Shown here in pieces: positions 4,038-7,122 of a DNA stretch of 7,122 bases (position 1 is its first letter; every line of letters begins with the position of its first letter). Where the stretch lies: contig NZ_CALHIQ010000175.1 of NCBI RefSeq assembly GCF_938030725.1, positions 1 to 7,122 of the forward strand, written 5' to 3'. This DNA comes from an uncultured Fretibacterium sp. Lineage in GTDB: Bacteria > Synergistota > Synergistia > Synergistales > Aminobacteriaceae. The notes beneath the pieces were generated by a model. That model was given only the letters and a program-made list of their open reading frames with translations, was not told where the DNA came from and did not search any database. The translations under genes and the position numbers were made by a program.

Positions 4038-6677
4038 ATGCAGCATCGAACTGGACGCGAGCTTCGAGAGATGTTTCTGAAGTTCTGGGAGGAGAAGGGC
4101 TCGCACCGCTGCCCCAGCTTCTCCCTGATCCCGGACGACCCCTCCCTGCTCTTCACCATCGCGGGCATGGTGCCCCTGAAGCCCTACTACCTGGGCATCC
4201 GACAGCCGCCGTACCCCCGCATCGCCACCAGCCAGAAGTGCGTGCGCACAAACGACATCGAGAACGTGGGGCGCACCGCGCGGCACCACACCTTCTTCGA
4301 GATGCTGGGGAACTTCTCCTGGGGAAGCTACTTCAAGAAGGAGGCCATCACCTGGGCCTGGGAGTTCCTGACGGATCGGATCGGCCTCGACCCCAGCCGC
4401 CTCTACACCACCATCTACCAGGACGACGAGGAGTCCTGGGAGGTGTGGCACCGCCAGGCGGGCCTGCCGGAGGACCGCATCCTCCGCTTCGGCCAGGACA
4501 ACAACTACTGGTTCATGGGGGACACGGGGCCGTGCGGCCCCTGCTCCGAGATCTACTACGACCGGGGCCCGGCCTACGGCTGCGGCAAGCCGAGCTGCGG
4601 CGTGGGCTGCGACTGTGACCGTTACCTTGAGATCTGGAACCTGGTGTTCACCCAGTTCGACCGGCAGAAGGACGGAAGCCTGCCGAACCTGCCCCACAAG
4701 AACATCGACACCGGCATGGGGCTGGAACGGCTGGCCTCCCTGGTGCAGGGCGTGGACACGGACTACGAGACGGACCTCTTCACGCCGCTGATCCGGCACA
4801 CCTGTGCGCGCGCCGGCATCCAATACGGCCAGGGCGGCCGAAGCGACATGGCCGTGCGCGTCATCGCGGACCACGTCCGGTCCGTGGCCTTCATGCTGGC
4901 GGACGGCGTGCTGCCCGCCAACGACGGCCCGGGCTACGTGCTGCGCCGGCTGCTGCGCCGAGCCGTGCGCTTCGGACGGCTCCTGGGGTTCGAGGGGGCC
5001 TTCCTGTGCGAGTACATGCCCATCCTGATCGACCTGATGGGCGACCCCTACCGCGAGCTCATCGATCAGCGTCCCACCATCGAACAGATCATCACCGTGG
5101 AGGAGGAGCGCTTTCAGAGGACCCTCCAGCAGGGCACCGACCTCTTCGAGGCCGAGACGGCCCGCCTGGCCGCGGCGGGGCGCAGGGAGGTTCCGGGGGA
5201 GGTGGTCTTCACGCTCTACGACACCTACGGTTTCCCGCCGGAGCTGACGCGGGAGATGGCGGACGAGCAGGGCTTCGCCGTGGACGAAGCGGGCTTCAAG
5301 GCCGCCATGCAGCAGCAGCGGGACCGGGCCAGGGCCTCCAGCAAGCAGAAGAAGAGCGCCCTCGCCGGCGACGTCTACACGGAGCTGGAGAACGAGGGGG
5401 GTGCGACGCGCTTCACGGGCTACGCCTCCGCCATGGGCGCGGGGAAGGTGACGGCCATCCTGACGAAGGAGGGCCGAAGGGACCACATCGAGGGCAACGT
5501 GGAGTTTGAGCTCGTGCTGGACGAGACGCCCTTCTACGCGGAGCGCGGCGGCGAGGTGGGCGACACGGGGACCATCCGGGACGGAGAGACGACCCTGGAG
5601 GTCCTGAACACCGTGCCCCACGGCGGGGTCATCGTCCACCACGTGAGGATGACGGAGGGCTCCGTCCGCGTCGGGGACGACGTGACGGCCGAGGCGGACG
5701 AAGCGCGCCGACAGGCCATCCGCCGCAACCACACCGGAACGCACCTGCTGCACGAGGCGTTGGGCCGCGTGCTGGGCCGCCACGTCCGCCAGGCGGGCTC
5801 CCTGGTGACGGATCGCTTCCTGCGCTTCGACTTCACGCACCACACGCCCATGACGGACGGGCAGATCGAGGAGGTCGAGCGCATCGTCAACGAGGAGATC
5901 CTGCGGAACGTCCCCCTCTCCACGGCGGAGCACACGCTGGATGAGGCGCGGGAGCTGGGGGCGAAGGCGCTGTTCGACGAGAAGTACGGCGACGTCGTGC
6001 GCGTGGTGACGGTGCCGGACTTCTCCATGGAGCTCTGCGGCGGCCTGCACGTGCGGGCAACGGGCGACATCGGCAGCTTCAAGGTCCTGCGCGAGGAGAG
6101 CATCGGCTCCGGGACGCGACGCATCCTGGCGGTGACGGGGATGGAGGTCGTGGAGCTGATGCAGGTGCTCTTCGGCCTGCGCCGCCGCCTGATGGGCATC
6201 CTCTCCGCGGACGAGGAGGGGCTGGAGGCGAAGGCCAAAGACCTGGCAGAGGAGCTGCGTGCCCTCCAGAAGCGGGCCCAGGAGCGGGCGCGCCACGAGA
6301 TGACAGACAACGTGGATCGGTTCGTGGAGCGGCGCCGCGTGGGCGGCGCAGTGCTGCACATCGGCAGGTTTTCGGACGTCAAGCCGGACGTCCTGCGCGA
6401 CGTCGGGGACCGGGTGAAGGCGGGGCCGGACCCGTCGGTGGCCCTCCTGGCTTCCGTGGACGGGAACGGGACCTGCACGCTCATCGTGATGGCGGACGAC
6501 CGGGCCGTGAAGCTCGGGGCCAACGCGGGCGCCATCGTGCGCGAGGCCTCGGCCGTCCTGGGCGGCAAGGGCGGCGGCAGGCCCTCCACGGCCCAGGGCG
6601 GCGGACGGGATGGGGAAAAGCTCGATGAGGCCCTGGAGCGCGCGGCGGAGGTCCTGAAGGGGCAGTTGGGGGCATGA
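4038..6677 (+). CDS. alaS: Alanyl-tRNA synthetase
   Basis: This 879-residue cytoplasmic enzyme attaches alanine to tRNA-Ala and is full length for bacterial AlaRS. The class II catalytic core occupies roughly residues 1-240, with TSQKCVRTNDIENVG at 64-78, HHTFFEMLGNFSWG at 83-96, GDTGPCGPCSEI at 161-172 and GMGLERLAS at 226-234. The tRNA-recognition region follows to about 450 and includes LYDTYGFPPELT at 393-404. The editing domain (about 550-700) has the zinc tetrad His565 and His569 in NHTGTHLLH, and Cys667 and His671 in CGGLH. It removes mischarged Ser/Gly. Residues 720-755 are a charged helical stretch, and 842-856 is the glycine-rich GGKGGGRPSTAQGGG of the C-Ala domain. Residues 166-193 contain six cysteines, including CGxxxCxxxCDC, an insert seen in many non-proteobacterial AlaRS. 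There is no T-box leader. The stop overlaps the ruvX ATG. Confidence 0.98.
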   Translation: MQHRTGRELREMFLKFWEEKGSHRCPSFSLIPDDPSLLFTIAGMVPLKPYYLGIRQPPYPRIATSQKCVRTNDIENVGRTARHHTFFEMLGNFSWGSYFKKEAITWAWEFLTDRIGLDPSRLYTTIYQDDEESWEVWHRQAGLPEDRILRFGQDNNYWFMGDTGPCGPCSEIYYDRGPAYGCGKPSCGVGCDCDRYLEIWNLVFTQFDRQKDGSLPNLPHKNIDTGMGLERLASLVQGVDTDYETDLFTPLIRHTCARAGIQYGQGGRSDMAVRVIADHVRSVAFMLADGVLPANDGPGYVLRRLLRRAVRFGRLLGFEGAFLCEYMPILIDLMGDPYRELIDQRPTIEQIITVEEERFQRTLQQGTDLFEAETARLAAAGRREVPGEVVFTLYDTYGFPPELTREMADEQGFAVDEAGFKAAMQQQRDRARASSKQKKSALAGDVYTELENEGGATRFTGYASAMGAGKVTAILTKEGRRDHIEGNVEFELVLDETPFYAERGGEVGDTGTIRDGETTLEVLNTVPHGGVIVHHVRMTEGSVRVGDDVTAEADEARRQAIRRNHTGTHLLHEALGRVLGRHVRQAGSLVTDRFLRFDFTHHTPMTDGQIEEVERIVNEEILRNVPLSTAEHTLDEARELGAKALFDEKYGDVVRVVTVPDFSMELCGGLHVRATGDIGSFKVLREESIGSGTRRILAVTGMEVVELMQVLFGLRRRLMGILSADEEGLEAKAKDLAEELRALQKRAQERARHEMTDNVDRFVERRRVGGAVLHIGRFSDVKPDVLRDVGDRVKAGPDPSVALLASVDGNGTCTLIVMADDRAVKLGANAGAIVREASAVLGGKGGGRPSTAQGGGRDGEKLDEALERAAEVLKGQLGA

Positions 6678-7114
6678 CGGAGGCTCAACCCGGGCGCGTG
6701 CTGGCGCTGGACGTAGGCAGCGCCCGCGTCGGCGCGGCCATCAGCGATCCCATGCGCCTCATCGCCCAGGGGCTGGCCGTCTGGCCCGTGGTGGACAGGG
6801 ACGGAGGCTGGCGGCGAAAGTTCGAGGCCTGCCTCGTGCAGTACGCCCCGACGCTGGTCCTGGTGGGAATGCCCACGCGCACGGACGGCACGAGGGGGCC
6901 GGAGGCGGAGAGGGTGGCGAAGCTCGTCGACCTCCTCCGCGCCGGCCACCCGGACCTGGCGTTCGACACGTGGGACGAGCGCTTCACCACCGTCATAGCC
7001 CACCGGGCGATGATCGAGGGCGGCGTCTCCCGCAGCGGTCGGCGTCAGCGGGTGGACAAGATCGCCGCCGTCCTGATCCTGGAGAGCTGGCTCGCGCGGC
7101 AGGCCGCCCCATGA
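6674..7114 (+). CDS. ruvX: RuvX/YqgF, RuvC-like nuclease for pre-16S rRNA processing
   Basis: This 146-residue protein has the normal length for the family and an RNase H-like fold. LALDVGSARVGAAISDP (10-26) holds the first catalytic Asp13. LVGMPTRTDGTRGPEA is at 63-78. DERFTT (101-106) supplies Glu102, and RVDKIAAVLILESWL (126-140) supplies Asp128, so the full acidic set is present. E. coli YqgF is linked to maturation of the 5' end of 16S rRNA, and the family is also described as a putative Holliday-junction resolvase. The start codon overlaps the alaS stop as ATGA, and only a G-rich stretch precedes it, so translation probably depends on alaS. Pairing with alaS is recurrent in bacteria and joins two translation-related functions. 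The stop at 7112-7114 again overlaps an ATG. Confidence 0.95.
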   Translation: MTEAQPGRVLALDVGSARVGAAISDPMRLIAQGLAVWPVVDRDGGWRRKFEACLVQYAPTLVLVGMPTRTDGTRGPEAERVAKLVDLLRAGHPDLAFDTWDERFTTVIAHRAMIEGGVSRSGRRQRVDKIAAVLILESWLARQAAP

Positions 7115-7122
7115 CGCCCCGT
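7111..7122 (+). CDS. Start of the next operon gene, cut by window edge
   Basis: An ATG at 7111 overlaps the ruvX stop as ATGA, the same junction as alaS-ruvX, and four codons (MTPR) are visible. The identity cannot be read. An endolytic transglycosylase (mltG) gene often follows ruvX in related gene orders, but that is only a guess. Confidence 0.4.

Noticed and set aside
4017..6359. Open frame of 780 codons on the minus strand
   Set aside because: It is antisense to alaS, is low in complexity (His, Val, Leu, Arg) and has no motif. The alaS frame has full family conservation, so this is a codon-bias shadow.
5534..7003. Minus-strand open frame of 489 codons opposite alaS and ruvX
   Set aside because: It is Arg/Ser/Pro-rich with no domain; both plus-strand genes there are certain.
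1..7122. Defence system, mobile element, CRISPR array or tRNA
   Set aside because: No regularly spaced repeats, transposase or integrase motifs, cloverleaf or toxin-antitoxin-like small genes were seen on either strand.

Overview
The window is GC-rich and tightly packed. It has two divergent gene blocks meeting at an intergenic region of about 200 bases (3834-4037). It looks like the chromosome of a high-GC bacterium. The AlaRS is of the type with an extra Cys-rich insert, the alaS-ruvX pair overlaps by ATGA, and there is no T-box leader upstream of alaS. This fits a non-proteobacterial, non-classical-Firmicute lineage. My best guess is Synergistota, held with low to moderate confidence because it rests on gene order and protein flavour only. 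I see no insertion sequence, integrase, phage gene, tRNA, rRNA or CRISPR array.

Left block, all on the minus strand and read from 3833 down to 1. First comes larE, an ATP-dependent sulfur-insertion enzyme for the nickel-pincer cofactor of lactate-racemase-like enzymes. It is followed with no gap by a K+/H+ antiporter of the CPA1 NhaP2/CvrA type, which starts with TTG right after the larE stop. A short GC hairpin plus T-run after the antiporter looks like a terminator. A separate promoter then drives a membrane-anchored L,D-transpeptidase (YkuD family). Its stop overlaps, by ATGA, the start of a metallo-beta-lactamase-fold hydrolase that runs off the left edge. The two pairs look like two transcription units: one for cofactor maturation and ion homeostasis, one for the cell wall and an unknown hydrolase.

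Right block, plus strand. alaS has a near-perfect extended -10 promoter (TGATATAAT) and a short structured leader. It is followed by ruvX (yqgF) through an ATGA overlap. A further ATGA overlap at the right edge shows that the next gene of the operon begins at 7111. Both genes are housekeeping: tRNA-Ala charging, and a RuvC-like nuclease linked to pre-16S rRNA processing.

I did not find a convincing undescribed system. The items most worth a second look are the larE-antiporter pairing without larA/B/C in view, a hairpin plus T-run inside the L,D-transpeptidase leader, the small hairpins, T7 tract and repeat-like debris in the divergent intergenic region, and the translationally coupled L,D-transpeptidase/MBL-hydrolase pair.
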